13,277 nucleotides of DNA, from NCBI GenBank assembly GCA_937928385.1, contig CALEZD010000051.1:1-13277 (forward strand), in the 5' to 3' direction. This document shows, piece by piece, positions 1 through 6,902 of this stretch. Source of the DNA: an uncultured Bacteroidota bacterium (lineage in GTDB: Bacteria > Bacteroidota > Bacteroidia > Chitinophagales > Chitinophagaceae). The stretch's first letter is position 1, and each line of letters starts with the position of its first letter. A program made the translations under genes and the position numbers. The notes beneath the pieces were generated by a model that had not been told where the DNA came from, searched no databases, and was given only the letters and a program-made list of their open reading frames with translations.

Positions 1-52
1 TGTCGCCGTGTTTGATCATCTCGATGATGAAGGTTTTGTGATTGTGTTTCAT
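1..52 (-). CDS. Start of an unidentified gene, cut by the left window edge
   Basis: An ATG at 52-50 on the minus strand opens a frame that stays open to the edge and reads MKHNHKTFIIEMIKHGD. Only 17 codons are inside the window, so the product cannot be named. The codons read like a real protein start, and the leader before it is A/T-rich (AAAATCAAATATC), as before other genes here. An 18-bp palindrome lies 30 bp upstream (83-100). It could be a chance short ORF; extending the sequence to the left would decide. Confidence 0.4.
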   Translation of the reverse strand, partial: MKHNHKTFIIEMIKHGD

Positions 53-82
53 GATATTTGATTTTAAGATTGTCTGAATCAG

Positions 83-100
83 TCCCGATAGCTATCGGGA
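83..100. repeat. 18-bp perfect palindrome TCCCGATAGCTATCGGGA, copy 1
   Basis: The sequence is its own reverse complement over 18 bp. An identical copy lies at 11821-11838, next to the left inverted repeat of the transposase unit. A perfect 18-mer occurring twice in 13 kb is not chance; it could be a dispersed palindromic repeat, a protein-binding site or a hairpin-forming element. It lies between genes in both places. Confidence 0.85.
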
Positions 101-253
101 TCTCAGGATTTCAGGATGAGTAGGATGGATGAAGCCTGCGATATCTATAGTACCGCGCCCACTATATTACAATAGCAAATTTACAATTATTATATGATTA
201 TAACAAGTATTATTTCGGAAAAAGGTGTATACATAGGGTGTACATTGTTAACG

Positions 254-299
254 GAGCGGATGCTCTTTTTATCTTAGGTCTGAGCGGGATGCGCAGACC
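254..299. repeat. Two-hairpin repeat, family A, copy 1
   Basis: The first hairpin is GAGC-GGAT-GCTC (254-265). After an 11-nt spacer comes GGTCTG (277-282), an 11-nt loop containing AGCGGGATGC, and CAGACC (294-299). The same two-part unit recurs at 1677-1723 with only small differences, and its loop core recurs in the hairpin at 336-372. It is not coding. The plan resembles REP-type elements. Confidence 0.75.
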
Positions 300-335
300 A
301 GGGGTATTTATTATTAGGTTAGGCACCCATATTAA

Positions 336-372
336 CTCCACTGGCCTAAGCGGGATGCTCAGGCCAGTGGAG
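336..372. repeat. Long hairpin with the family A loop core
   Basis: The arms CTCCACTGGCCT (336-347) and AGGCCAGTGGAG (361-372) pair perfectly over 12 bp around a 13-nt loop, AAGCGGGATGCTC, carrying the AGCGGGATGC core of the family A repeats. It starts 35 bp beyond the stop of the minus-strand beta-barrel gene, so it may also limit read-through or protect that mRNA's 3' end. No T-run follows the hairpin in that direction, so it is not a standard intrinsic terminator. Confidence 0.75.
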
Positions 373-407
373 TAGATATCCTAAAACTCATATTCAACCA
401 GGCTTAT

Positions 408-1013
408 TTATCCTTCGCTTTCCGGCTTGGCTTCCTGATACATTTTTTTAGCTTCTGATTTTGATAAGAAAATCTGGAATCCAAGATTAATGCCCACACG
501 ATTTACATTTGGAGAGCCCCCAATTCGGCGATATTCAGCCCCCAGCTCAAGTGCTACATTTTTGCTGAGAAATATATCAATACCCGGGCCTACATAGAAT
601 ATTCCACCGTTTGTAGTTATATTAGATTTTGTTCCATTAACATCGTCAAACCGGCTGTTACGTCCACCGAATCCACCACCGGCTTCAATAAAGAACATCA
701 CCCTTTTGGGAATATCATCAATACTCTTCTTCCCCACAAAGATTCGTGCAAAAGGAGTGACCGCATAATTCATTGTCATGTTTGATTTTACGGCATTAAT
801 ACCGAGCTCTACTGCAAGGCCAAGGGCGAGATTATCGTTTATAAAATATCCTGCTTTAGGTTGTATTGCCAGGTTAAACCCGGTATTATCTTCCTGAATA
901 TTAACAGATGTAGTAAGTAGATTGCCGCCAACCATAAAGTTGCCCGCAGATGTTTGCGCAGCAACCGGAGATGCAATGGCCGCAAGCATCGTTGCGTAAA
1001 ATATTCTTTTCAT
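408..1013 (-). CDS. Outer-membrane beta-barrel protein
   Basis: A 201-residue exported protein. The open frame runs up to 1091, but the ATG at 1013 is preferred because it gives a clean Sec signal peptide (MKRIFYATMLAAIASPVAAQ) and follows an A/T-rich leader; the extra 26 upstream residues do not look like protein. The mature part alternates hydrophobic and polar residues in short strands separated by turns: GNFMVGGNL near the start, then QPKAGYFINDNLALGLAVELG, VMFFIEAGGGFGG, FYVGPGIDIFLSKNVALELGAEYR and a final strand VGINLGFQIFL. This is typical of small Bacteroidota barrels of the OMP_b-brl type (porin family). An acidic/basic tail (SKSEAKKMYQEAKPESEG) follows the last strand. The precise ligand or role cannot be told. 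It is a single-gene unit with no same-strand neighbour close by. Confidence 0.8.
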   Translation of the reverse strand: MKRIFYATMLAAIASPVAAQTSAGNFMVGGNLLTTSVNIQEDNTGFNLAIQPKAGYFINDNLALGLAVELGINAVKSNMTMNYAVTPFARIFVGKKSIDDIPKRVMFFIEAGGGFGGRNSRFDDVNGTKSNITTNGGIFYVGPGIDIFLSKNVALELGAEYRRIGGSPNVNRVGINLGFQIFLSKSEAKKMYQEAKPESEG

Positions 1014-1255
1014 AATTTTTATTTTATGTAAGCCCACAGGTGGGTTCACAACACAAAGGTCTGTTAATGAAGCGACTAAAGTGTTATACATTTACCCTGA
1101 GATGTTACAAGTATCACAGGTTTTCGAGACATATTATTGCCGGTTTGAGCCGCTTGAAGATTGTTTAAAGATTATATCATTCACTTTGTTTTACTATGTG
1201 CAAAACGGGCATCAGGAGACCGTGTGGAAATGAAACGCTCTGCATAAAATACAGG

Positions 1256-1287
1256 AAAGGCAGCAGATGCGTACACCTGCTGCCTTT
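1256..1287 (-). terminator. Intrinsic terminator for the Cys/His-rich protein gene
   Basis: AAAGGCAGCAG (1256-1266) and CTGCTGCCTTT (1277-1287) form a perfect 11-bp stem with a 10-nt loop. On the minus strand the stem ends in TTT and is followed by CCTGTATTTTA, a moderately T-rich tail. It begins 36 bp after the stop codon at 1324-1326, so it fits as the 3' end of that transcript. Confidence 0.75.
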
Positions 1288-1323
1288 AGCCAATAGCAAT
1301 AAAATCATACGCAGAGAGGCGTA

Positions 1324-1596
1324 TTACATCTTCGCCTTCTTCATGTCTTTTTTGCATTCAGCCGTGCAGGTATGCCCTTCTTCTCCGTGCTTTTTCATTT
1401 TTTTATGGCAATCATCTGTGCACTTGTGGCCTTTTTCGCCACATGCATAAGCATGGCTGCCTTCTTTGCAGGAAGCGGAGCAGGTATGCTCTTTAGCCGC
1501 CATTTTCTGTTTCTTTTGTTTTTCCTGTGCGTAAGACGCGCCAGTAGTCAGCAATGCCAGTAACAGTGTTACCGCTATTTTTTTCATCATTTCCAT
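1324..1596 (-). CDS. Small exported Cys/His-rich protein with three HxCxxxC motifs
   Basis: A 90-residue protein with a signal peptide (MKKIAVTLLLALLTTGASYAQ) and a short, very basic mature part of about 66 residues. The motif H-x-C-x3-C appears three times, at H37/C39/C43, H57/C59/C63 and H75/C77/C81, each copy separated by a Lys/Gly-rich linker; C52, H48, H64 and H70 add further possible ligands. Seven Cys and six His in such a short exported protein strongly suggest metal binding, but which metal, or whether the cysteines are oxidised, cannot be read from sequence. Starts at 1596, 1590 and 1587 are all possible; 1587 (MKKIAV) gives the tightest signal peptide. It is monocistronic with a terminator downstream. 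Not assigned to a named family; similar Cys-rich periplasmic proteins are common in Bacteroidota. Confidence 0.8.
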   Translation of the reverse strand: MEMMKKIAVTLLLALLTTGASYAQEKQKKQKMAAKEHTCSASCKEGSHAYACGEKGHKCTDDCHKKMKKHGEEGHTCTAECKKDMKKAKM

Positions 1597-1676
1597 TTCG
1601 TTTGTTTTATGTGAACTATAGCAGCAATGTCGTAACCACGGGTAATTCCTTACAGGTGGCGCGGTATTTATCTGTG

Positions 1677-1723
1677 GAGCGGACGCTCTTATCTATCTTG
1701 GGTCTGAGCGGGATGCCCAGACC
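1677..1723. repeat. Two-hairpin repeat, family A, copy 2
   Basis: GAGC-GGAC-GCTC (1677-1688), a 12-nt spacer, then GGTCTG (1701-1706), an 11-nt loop with AGCGGGATGC, and CAGACC (1718-1723). It matches the unit at 254-299 in both stems, spacer length and loop core. It lies between the divergently transcribed Cys/His-rich protein gene and the secreted-protein gene at 1856. Confidence 0.75.
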
Positions 1724-1745
1724 AGTGAGAGTACTATTAACTGTC

Positions 1746-1802
1746 GTCAGGAGGCAACTGCTGACAACACAGAATATACGCCTCCCGGGAGATCTTGTCA
1801 GC
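1746..1802 (+). promoter_or_regulatory. Possible structured leader with competing pairings
   Basis: Upstream of the gene at 1856, GTCAG (1746-1750) can pair with CTGAC (1761-1765). GGAGGC (1750-1755) can pair with GCCTCC (1780-1785), and GCTGACAA (1760-1767) with TTGTCAGC (1795-1802). The first and third options exclude each other, as in attenuators or switches. A decayed repeat is an equally good explanation; it matches no riboswitch class I recognise. Confidence 0.25.
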
Positions 1803-1855
1803 GGGTGTTATTCTACCTTTTTGCGAGCATAATTTTTTAGGCTATATTCAATGTT

Positions 1856-2839
1856 ATGTTCAGGCGTTTGATATTTCTTGCATGCACCATTGCCTTTATA
1901 CATACTGTAAAGGCACAAGATTATATTATCTATCAGCAGGTCTTCAATAGAGTAGACGAGGATATATTAGACGACATGCCGGATAGAGCTTTATCCAGCC
2001 TGGATAGTATCTACTGTAATTATGAATTCATATTTGCACGCCACTGCGTAAAAGCCTTGCAGCTTTCAATAATAGCCGGTGACAGTATACGGGCAGAAAA
2101 GTGGCTGGGCAGGGCGTTCCTGCAGGGAGTACCCATGTGGATGATCAGGGCGAACAGGCTGTCTGCCATTGTTTTTACTTATGATAATACTGAGCAAACC
2201 GTTGCACAATATGATAGCCTTCGTGCCCGATATTTTTCCGGCATCAATAAAGGGGTTGCCAATATCATCGATAGCTTGTTGGATACTGACCAATACCTGA
2301 CAGAAAAGGTAAATAGCGGATTCGTAGGTTCGAGGGCAGTAAACTACCTCTTTCGATGGAGGAAGAATAATAGAAAGAGTTATGTTGCTATTAATAAAAT
2401 TATCAATGAATATGGTTTCCCCGGGGAGCAGTTGATAGGTCTGCCACCGGATTTGCAGGACTCAGGCACCAGCTATCACAAATACGTCTTTTACGGCCCG
2501 CTCATCCTTCGCGACCACAGGGCATACACGATGTTGATACACTATTTCAGCAATAAACGTAAAGGCTTTAAAGACAATTTGTCGCAGAATATCAAAGATG
2601 GTTATCTATCCCCATACCAGTACGGAGCCCTTTATGATTTCATGAGTGAATATGGAAAAGAGGACCGTTACTACAATGTATGGCATACGGCGAAAGACCC
2701 TGAAAAGGACTTAGCAGCCATTAATAAGCGGCGTATGTCTGTTGGGTTGAACACCTATGATGCGCAGAAACGGAACAACAGCCTGAATATGGAACATCGA
2801 AAGAACAAAGCAATGGAAAATGTTGTATTGTTGGAATAG
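1856..2839 (+). CDS. Secreted protein of unknown function (possibly DUF6624-like)
   Basis: A 327-residue protein with a Sec signal peptide (MFRRLIFLACTIAFIHTVKAQ). Residues about 35-125 look helical and repeat-like (RALSSLDSIY, VKALQLSIIAGDSIRAEKWLGRAF), similar to a TPR-like solenoid. The C-terminal half contains NKIINEYGFPGEQLIG (180-195), NIKDGYLSPYQYGALYDF (245-262) and a closing INKRRMSVGLNTYDAQ (289-303). This order, a 'yGfPG' motif, then a 'kdG.ls..qya.lyD' stretch, then a 'N.rR..vGL' motif, is what I associate with Bacteroidota secreted proteins of the DUF6624 kind, but I cannot confirm that. No catalytic motif is evident. It stands alone on its strand, and no clear terminator is seen in the 149 bp behind it. 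Confidence 0.75.
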   Translation: MFRRLIFLACTIAFIHTVKAQDYIIYQQVFNRVDEDILDDMPDRALSSLDSIYCNYEFIFARHCVKALQLSIIAGDSIRAEKWLGRAFLQGVPMWMIRANRLSAIVFTYDNTEQTVAQYDSLRARYFSGINKGVANIIDSLLDTDQYLTEKVNSGFVGSRAVNYLFRWRKNNRKSYVAINKIINEYGFPGEQLIGLPPDLQDSGTSYHKYVFYGPLILRDHRAYTMLIHYFSNKRKGFKDNLSQNIKDGYLSPYQYGALYDFMSEYGKEDRYYNVWHTAKDPEKDLAAINKRRMSVGLNTYDAQKRNNSLNMEHRKNKAMENVVLLE

Positions 2840-2988
2840 TCTGCTTAATGATCGATAGCCATTCTGCAGCAGGCCTCCGCGAATTGACCCCTAAATCCCT
2901 TTGCAGGGTACTTATGTTTTTTGACTGCGCGAGAAATCCCTAATACCGATGGCTACTGGTACGATTGCGGTGGACATATATTGTATGA

Positions 2989-3792
2989 TTAGTTTTTCTT
3001 TACCGCTTCCAGTGCGTACATCATAGCTAGCTTGCCTTCCATACCTTTTATCTGCCATTGGCCGGGGGCGGTTTCTATGGTATTGCTGAAACAGTTGTAC
3101 ACGGAATAATCGTATTCTTTGAAAGTGTTTATCTGCAAGCCCGCATTGATGAGTGACTGCAACACATCGGACAGTGCATGGTTCCAGCCTATTTCTTTCA
3201 TTTGTATATCGGCATCCCTGTCGGCATAGGTGCCTTGCAGGGTTTCTATTATCGGGCCGCGGTTGAAATAGCTATACTGCACATGGGTGAAGTCATTGTC
3301 GAACATCCAGACAGCAGGATGAAATTCAACGAATACCAACCTGCCGCCAGGTTTCAACATTTGAGATACTACATTGGCCCAGCGTTGCATATCGGGCAGC
3401 CAGCCTATTACCCCGTAGGTAGTAAATACAATATCAAATTGTTCGTTGAGTTTTTCCGGTACGCTGTAGGTATCGGCTACAACAAAGTTGGCGTTTAGTC
3501 CCAGTTGTTCATTCAGTTGCGCTGCGTAGTTGATGGCTGCATCCGATATATCGGTGCCTGTAACCTTTGCGCTCATGCGCGCCAGCGAAAGGCTGTCCTG
3601 CCCGAAATGGCATTGCAGGTGCAGGATGGATTTATTTTGTACATCACCCAGCAGTTCCAGTTCGGGTTGTTGTAAAGAGGTTTTACCCGCCAGCCAACCC
3701 TCTATATCATAAAAAGCTGAAGCGGCATGGTGAGCGGTTTTCTCGTTCCACAATGCGCGGTTGGTGTCAAAGTATTGTTGTTCGTTACTCAT
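2989..3792 (-). CDS. Class I SAM-dependent methyltransferase
   Basis: A 267-residue Rossmann-fold methyltransferase. The SAM-binding motif I is ILHLQCHFGQDSLSLA (56-71), the acidic residue at the end of strand 2 is D81 in TGTDIS, the motif II acid is D107 in VVADTYS, strand 4 is FDIVFTTYGVIGW (119-131), and the post-I helix/strand is LKPGGRLVFVEFHP (146-159). Motif I has Gln and His where Asp/Glu and Gly are more usual, a variant also seen in ubiE/Methyltransf_11-like members. The substrate is unknown. The start at 3792 is chosen because it aligns with the usual N-terminus and overlaps the last 8 bases of the upstream gene (AAAGATGAGTAA), which points to translational coupling; a longer frame to 3840 lies inside the upstream gene. 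Confidence 0.85.
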   Translation of the reverse strand: MSNEQQYFDTNRALWNEKTAHHAASAFYDIEGWLAGKTSLQQPELELLGDVQNKSILHLQCHFGQDSLSLARMSAKVTGTDISDAAINYAAQLNEQLGLNANFVVADTYSVPEKLNEQFDIVFTTYGVIGWLPDMQRWANVVSQMLKPGGRLVFVEFHPAVWMFDNDFTHVQYSYFNRGPIIETLQGTYADRDADIQMKEIGWNHALSDVLQSLINAGLQINTFKEYDYSVYNCFSNTIETAPGQWQIKGMEGKLAMMYALEAVKKN

Positions 3793-4597
3793 CTTTATGC
3801 TTATTTGAATTACAGTCGTACCGGGGCATTCTAAAGGCACAGTACAACCCTTCTCTTTTCACAGTTGGTATCGGCGAATGACTTATGTATTCAGTTTGCC
3901 CTTCTTTAAACCACCACCGGTAATTTGTAAGTATGGTATCACCTTTGTGTATGAACTCGTTATTGAATTCAACTGTAGTATGGTTTCGTTTATCTTTTCT
4001 TTTAGTGTGGTACACCGGCTCTATTGCAAAAATATGCAAACCTAAATCCTGCAAGCTATCCGCCCCTACCGTCATTACAGTAGCTGAAATCTTGTATTCA
4101 GTTCTTTTCCCGAAAACACTACCCCAAAAGCCGGTAGTAGTAGTATGGTTATAATATAAAGTGTCTCCATATGCAAAGTTGTCTTTCCAACTTTGTATAC
4201 GGTGCAAACCGGTTATGTTTTTCCAGTAGTAGCTATCCTGCCATAGGACATGGCCTGTTTTTAGCAAGCAAGCATAAGGCACCTGGTATTCACCGGGATA
4301 TTTTATACCGGCATTCGTAAAATGTCTGATATTGAATATTTCCACTTTAACCCCTGCCCTTTCCATATCCTTCACTATCGCATTTATCACGTAAATAGAA
4401 TATGAATCAAGCCCAGCCTGATCATAATAAACAGCGGCTACCGTATCCCCGTACTTATATTCCTGCCTACCATCTATTGGATAGTTAATATAATAGCCAT
4501 AAGAACGAATACTTTGGATAAACGAATCTACCTGGCCCGAAACCGGTGACAGCCACACTATATTTATTACAAGAGATAATAGTACGTACTTCATCAT
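3785..4597 (-). CDS. Exported protein of unknown function
   Basis: A 270-residue protein with a signal peptide (MMKYVLLSLVINIVWLSPVSGQ) and no further membrane segments. The mature protein is rich in Tyr, Thr and Asp with many short strands (YKYGDTVAAVYYD, GDTLYYNHTTTTGFWGSVFG, GDTILTNYRWWFKEG), suggesting a beta-rich extracytoplasmic fold. I do not recognise the family and no catalytic motif stands out. The start may be 4597 or the next codon, 4594, since both are Met. Its last codons overlap the methyltransferase start, so the two are very likely one transcription unit, although an exported protein and a cytoplasmic methyltransferase have no obvious shared task. Confidence 0.7.
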   Translation of the reverse strand: MMKYVLLSLVINIVWLSPVSGQVDSFIQSIRSYGYYINYPIDGRQEYKYGDTVAAVYYDQAGLDSYSIYVINAIVKDMERAGVKVEIFNIRHFTNAGIKYPGEYQVPYACLLKTGHVLWQDSYYWKNITGLHRIQSWKDNFAYGDTLYYNHTTTTGFWGSVFGKRTEYKISATVMTVGADSLQDLGLHIFAIEPVYHTKRKDKRNHTTVEFNNEFIHKGDTILTNYRWWFKEGQTEYISHSPIPTVKREGLYCAFRMPRYDCNSNKHKDE

Positions 4598-4776
4598 TCT
4601 TGTACATAAATGTAAGGGTATTCAGCTAAAGACGTATGCACAAAAGTTTTATAACCAGTGATAATGCATTAAGGATTTGTCAGCAATAACCGGGGTTAAC
4701 ATCTTCGATTTATCTGTTAAAATACACAATAACCAAGTTAAACTCTTTATTTTGCAGTCCGCAAAAGATATAATAA

Positions 4777-5331
4777 ATGGATAGTTTTTTAAATACATTC
4801 CTGGAGATACTGAAATACACACTGCCGGCACTCATAATGCTGATAGTTACTTATATGATTGTAAGCAAGTTTCTGACGGAACAGACCACGCGCAAGCAAC
4901 TGGCCCTGTTTCACGAAACGCAGAATATAACCATACCCCTGCGCCTGCAGGCATACGAGCGGCTGGCATTGTATATAGAGCGCATAACCCCCCGCCACCT
5001 GCTGAACCGCGTGTACCAGAAGGATATGAACGTGGCTGTGTACGAGGCAATGCTGGTGCAAACCATCAAAGCGGAATTTGAACACAACCTGGCGCAGCAG
5101 ATATATGTATCGCGCGGGGTATGGGAAACCGTGCGTGGCGTAAAGGAGCAGGAAATCAATATCATCAATACCATGGCGCGCAGGCTGAACCCTGAAGCAC
5201 CGGCCAAAGAACTGCACAAAGTATTGATGGAATATATACTGACGGACGAAGGCGCGCAGCCTACCGAGGTGGCCCTGCAAGTCATCACCGACGAATCGAG
5301 GAAGGTGCTGACACTCGGGCCGCAGGCATAA
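4777..5331 (+). CDS. Single-span membrane protein of unknown function
   Basis: A 184-residue protein with one hydrophobic segment near the N-terminus (about 11-33, ILKYTLPALIMLIVTYMIVS), followed by a mostly helical, charged cytoplasmic-type domain (QLALFHETQNITIPLRLQAYERLALYIERI, then VYEAMLVQTIKAEFEHNLAQQIYVS, then EQEINIINTMARRL). It looks like a conserved Bacteroidota protein; I cannot give it a function. It ends 17 bp before the mutase gene on the same strand, so they are probably co-transcribed. A T-rich tract with a near-match to the -7 promoter element (TTATTTTG, 4747-4754) lies 22 bp upstream of the start; no good -33 element was seen. The spacer to the next gene begins with a run of nine A. 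Confidence 0.75.
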   Translation: MDSFLNTFLEILKYTLPALIMLIVTYMIVSKFLTEQTTRKQLALFHETQNITIPLRLQAYERLALYIERITPRHLLNRVYQKDMNVAVYEAMLVQTIKAEFEHNLAQQIYVSRGVWETVRGVKEQEINIINTMARRLNPEAPAKELHKVLMEYILTDEGAQPTEVALQVITDESRKVLTLGPQA

Positions 5332-5348
5332 AAAAAAATTGAAACAAA

Positions 5349-6902
5349 GTGAGCGAGCAACAATTTAAGACCGATTCGGGCATAGAGATAAAGGAAGTAT
5401 ATACAGGCCCGGTGGAGATGAACGAACTGCCGGGGGAATATCCCTTTACACGGGGGGTACACTCATCCATGTACCGCAGTAAGCTGTGGACGATGCGGCA
5501 GTACGCAGGCTTTAGCACAGCAGAGGAATCGAATAAGCGTTACCACTACCTGCTGAACCAGGGCGTGAGTGGTTTGTCGGTAGCATTCGACCTGCCCACG
5601 CAGATAGGCTACGACAGCGACAGCGAAATGTCGGAGGGTGAAGTAGGCAAAGTGGGTGTGGCCATCGACTCGCTGGAGGACATGGAAATCCTGTTCAAAG
5701 GCATTAAGCTGGAGGATATATCCACCTCCATGACCATCAACGCTACGGGATTTATACTGCTTTCGTTATACATAGCACTGGCAAAAAAACAAGGCGCTGA
5801 TATAAAGAAAATATCCGGCACTATACAGAATGATATACTGAAAGAATACGCAGCGCGGGGTACTTATATCTACCCCCCCACCCCCTCTATGCGTATCATC
5901 ACCGATATATTTGAGTATTGCAGCAAAGAAGTACCCAAGTGGAACACCATATCCATATCGGGCTACCATATACGCGAGGCGGGTTCTACAGCCGTGCAGG
6001 AACTGGCCTTTACCTTAGCCAATGGTAAGGCCTACCTGAAAGCCGCACAGGAAAAAGGATTAGACATCAACGTATTTGCCAAGAGGCTGTCCTTCTTCTT
6101 CAATGCACATAACAACCTGTTTGAAGAAGTGGCTAAGTTTCGTGCTGCGAGGCGCATGTGGGCGCAGATAACCAAAGAACTGGGAGCGACAGACCCTAAA
6201 GCGCAGATGCTGCGTTTCCATACACAGACGGGCGGCAGTACCCTTACCGCACAGCAACCCATGAATAATATCGTGCGTGTATCGTTGCAGGCGCTGAGTG
6301 CTGTATTGGGCGGCACACAATCGCTGCATACCAATGGCTATGACGAGGCATTGTCATTACCTACCGAAACAGCCGCAGGAATTGCCCTGCGTACCCAGCA
6401 GATCATCGGTTATGAAAGCGGTGTAACAGATACCGTTGACCCGCTGGCTGGTTCCTTCTTCGTAGAGCAGCTGACCAATGAAGTGGAAGCGGAAGCCTGG
6501 AAGCTCATCAATAAGATAGATGCTATGGGCGGCGCGGTAAAAGCTATAGAGCAGGGTTTTATGCAGGAAGAAATAGCGCGTTCATCTTACCAATACAGTA
6601 AAGACATAGAGAGCGGCAAGAAGGTAATAGTGGGCGTGAATAAGTTTGTAGCAGAAGAAACAAACGATACCCCACTGCTGCGGGTAGATGACTCCATACG
6701 CCAGGTGCAATCGGAAAAGCTGAAAACCCTGCGCTCGAAAAGAGATAATGAAAAAGTGCAGCAATGCCTGAGCACGATAAAAGAAGCTGCCGGCACCACA
6801 CAAAACCTGATGCCGCTGGTAATAGACGCAGTAGAAAACCTGTGTACGCTGGGCGAAATATCAGATACGCTCCGCGATGTATGGGGCGAGTTTAAAGGTT
6901 AA
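5349..6902 (+). CDS. Methylmalonyl-CoA mutase-type catalytic subunit, no B12 domain
   Basis: A 517-residue protein matching the TIM-barrel half of cobalamin-dependent acyl-CoA mutases, which isomerise (R)-methylmalonyl-CoA and succinyl-CoA. The usual GTIQNDILKE, PPTPSMRIITDIFEY, SISGYHIREAG, RLSFFFNAHNN, RFHTQTGGSTLTAQQP and GGTQSLHTNGYDEALSLPTE blocks are all present. By alignment from memory to the Propionibacterium enzyme, Tyr89, Gln197, Arg207 and His244 correspond to Y52, Q160, R170 and H207. Keeping both Tyr89 and Arg207 fits methylmalonyl-CoA more than isobutyryl-CoA (Phe/Gln) or 2-hydroxyisobutyryl-CoA (Ile/Gln) mutases. The Tyr75 equivalent is H38 (TRGVHSSMY). The protein stops before the C-terminal cobalamin domain (DxHxxG), so it needs a separate small subunit not found here. 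The start is GTG; the first ATG would remove the GIEIKEVYTG strand. The stop overlaps the convergent gene by 4 bp. Confidence 0.9.
   Translation: MSEQQFKTDSGIEIKEVYTGPVEMNELPGEYPFTRGVHSSMYRSKLWTMRQYAGFSTAEESNKRYHYLLNQGVSGLSVAFDLPTQIGYDSDSEMSEGEVGKVGVAIDSLEDMEILFKGIKLEDISTSMTINATGFILLSLYIALAKKQGADIKKISGTIQNDILKEYAARGTYIYPPTPSMRIITDIFEYCSKEVPKWNTISISGYHIREAGSTAVQELAFTLANGKAYLKAAQEKGLDINVFAKRLSFFFNAHNNLFEEVAKFRAARRMWAQITKELGATDPKAQMLRFHTQTGGSTLTAQQPMNNIVRVSLQALSAVLGGTQSLHTNGYDEALSLPTETAAGIALRTQQIIGYESGVTDTVDPLAGSFFVEQLTNEVEAEAWKLINKIDAMGGAVKAIEQGFMQEEIARSSYQYSKDIESGKKVIVGVNKFVAEETNDTPLLRVDDSIRQVQSEKLKTLRSKRDNEKVQQCLSTIKEAAGTTQNLMPLVIDAVENLCTLGEISDTLRDVWGEFKG

Larger units (their letters stand above)
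53..407. other. Gene-free stretch with palindrome and hairpin repeats
   Basis: This 355-bp stretch has no convincing coding frame. It holds the 18-bp palindrome at 83-100, short iterations of an aggat(t/g) motif around 104-127, one two-hairpin repeat unit (254-299) and one long hairpin (336-372). It separates the gene start at the left edge from the 3' end of the beta-barrel gene. Confidence 0.7.

Noticed and set aside
1014..1091. Upstream extension of the beta-barrel protein by 26 codons
   Set aside because: It would bury the clear signal peptide inside the protein, and the added residues do not look coding.
1554..1832. 92-codon plus-strand open frame
   Set aside because: It runs antisense through the Cys/His-rich gene's start and then through the family A repeat; the translation has no protein-like character.
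2840..2988. Weak hairpins (such as CCCT-TTGC-AGGG at 2897-2908) as a terminator
   Set aside because: The stem is only 4 bp with no T-run in either direction, so it cannot be supported.
3178..3881. Plus-strand open frames opposite the methyltransferase
   Set aside because: The methyltransferase on the minus strand has all expected motifs; these frames are its shadows.
5330..5338. Run of nine A before the mutase as a programmed slippage site
   Set aside because: It follows the stop codon and lies between two genes that are both complete, so no frameshift is needed.
4789..5462. Long minus-strand open frames opposite the membrane protein and mutase start
   Set aside because: Antisense shadows of well-supported plus-strand genes, with Cys/Arg/Tyr-rich, low-quality translations.
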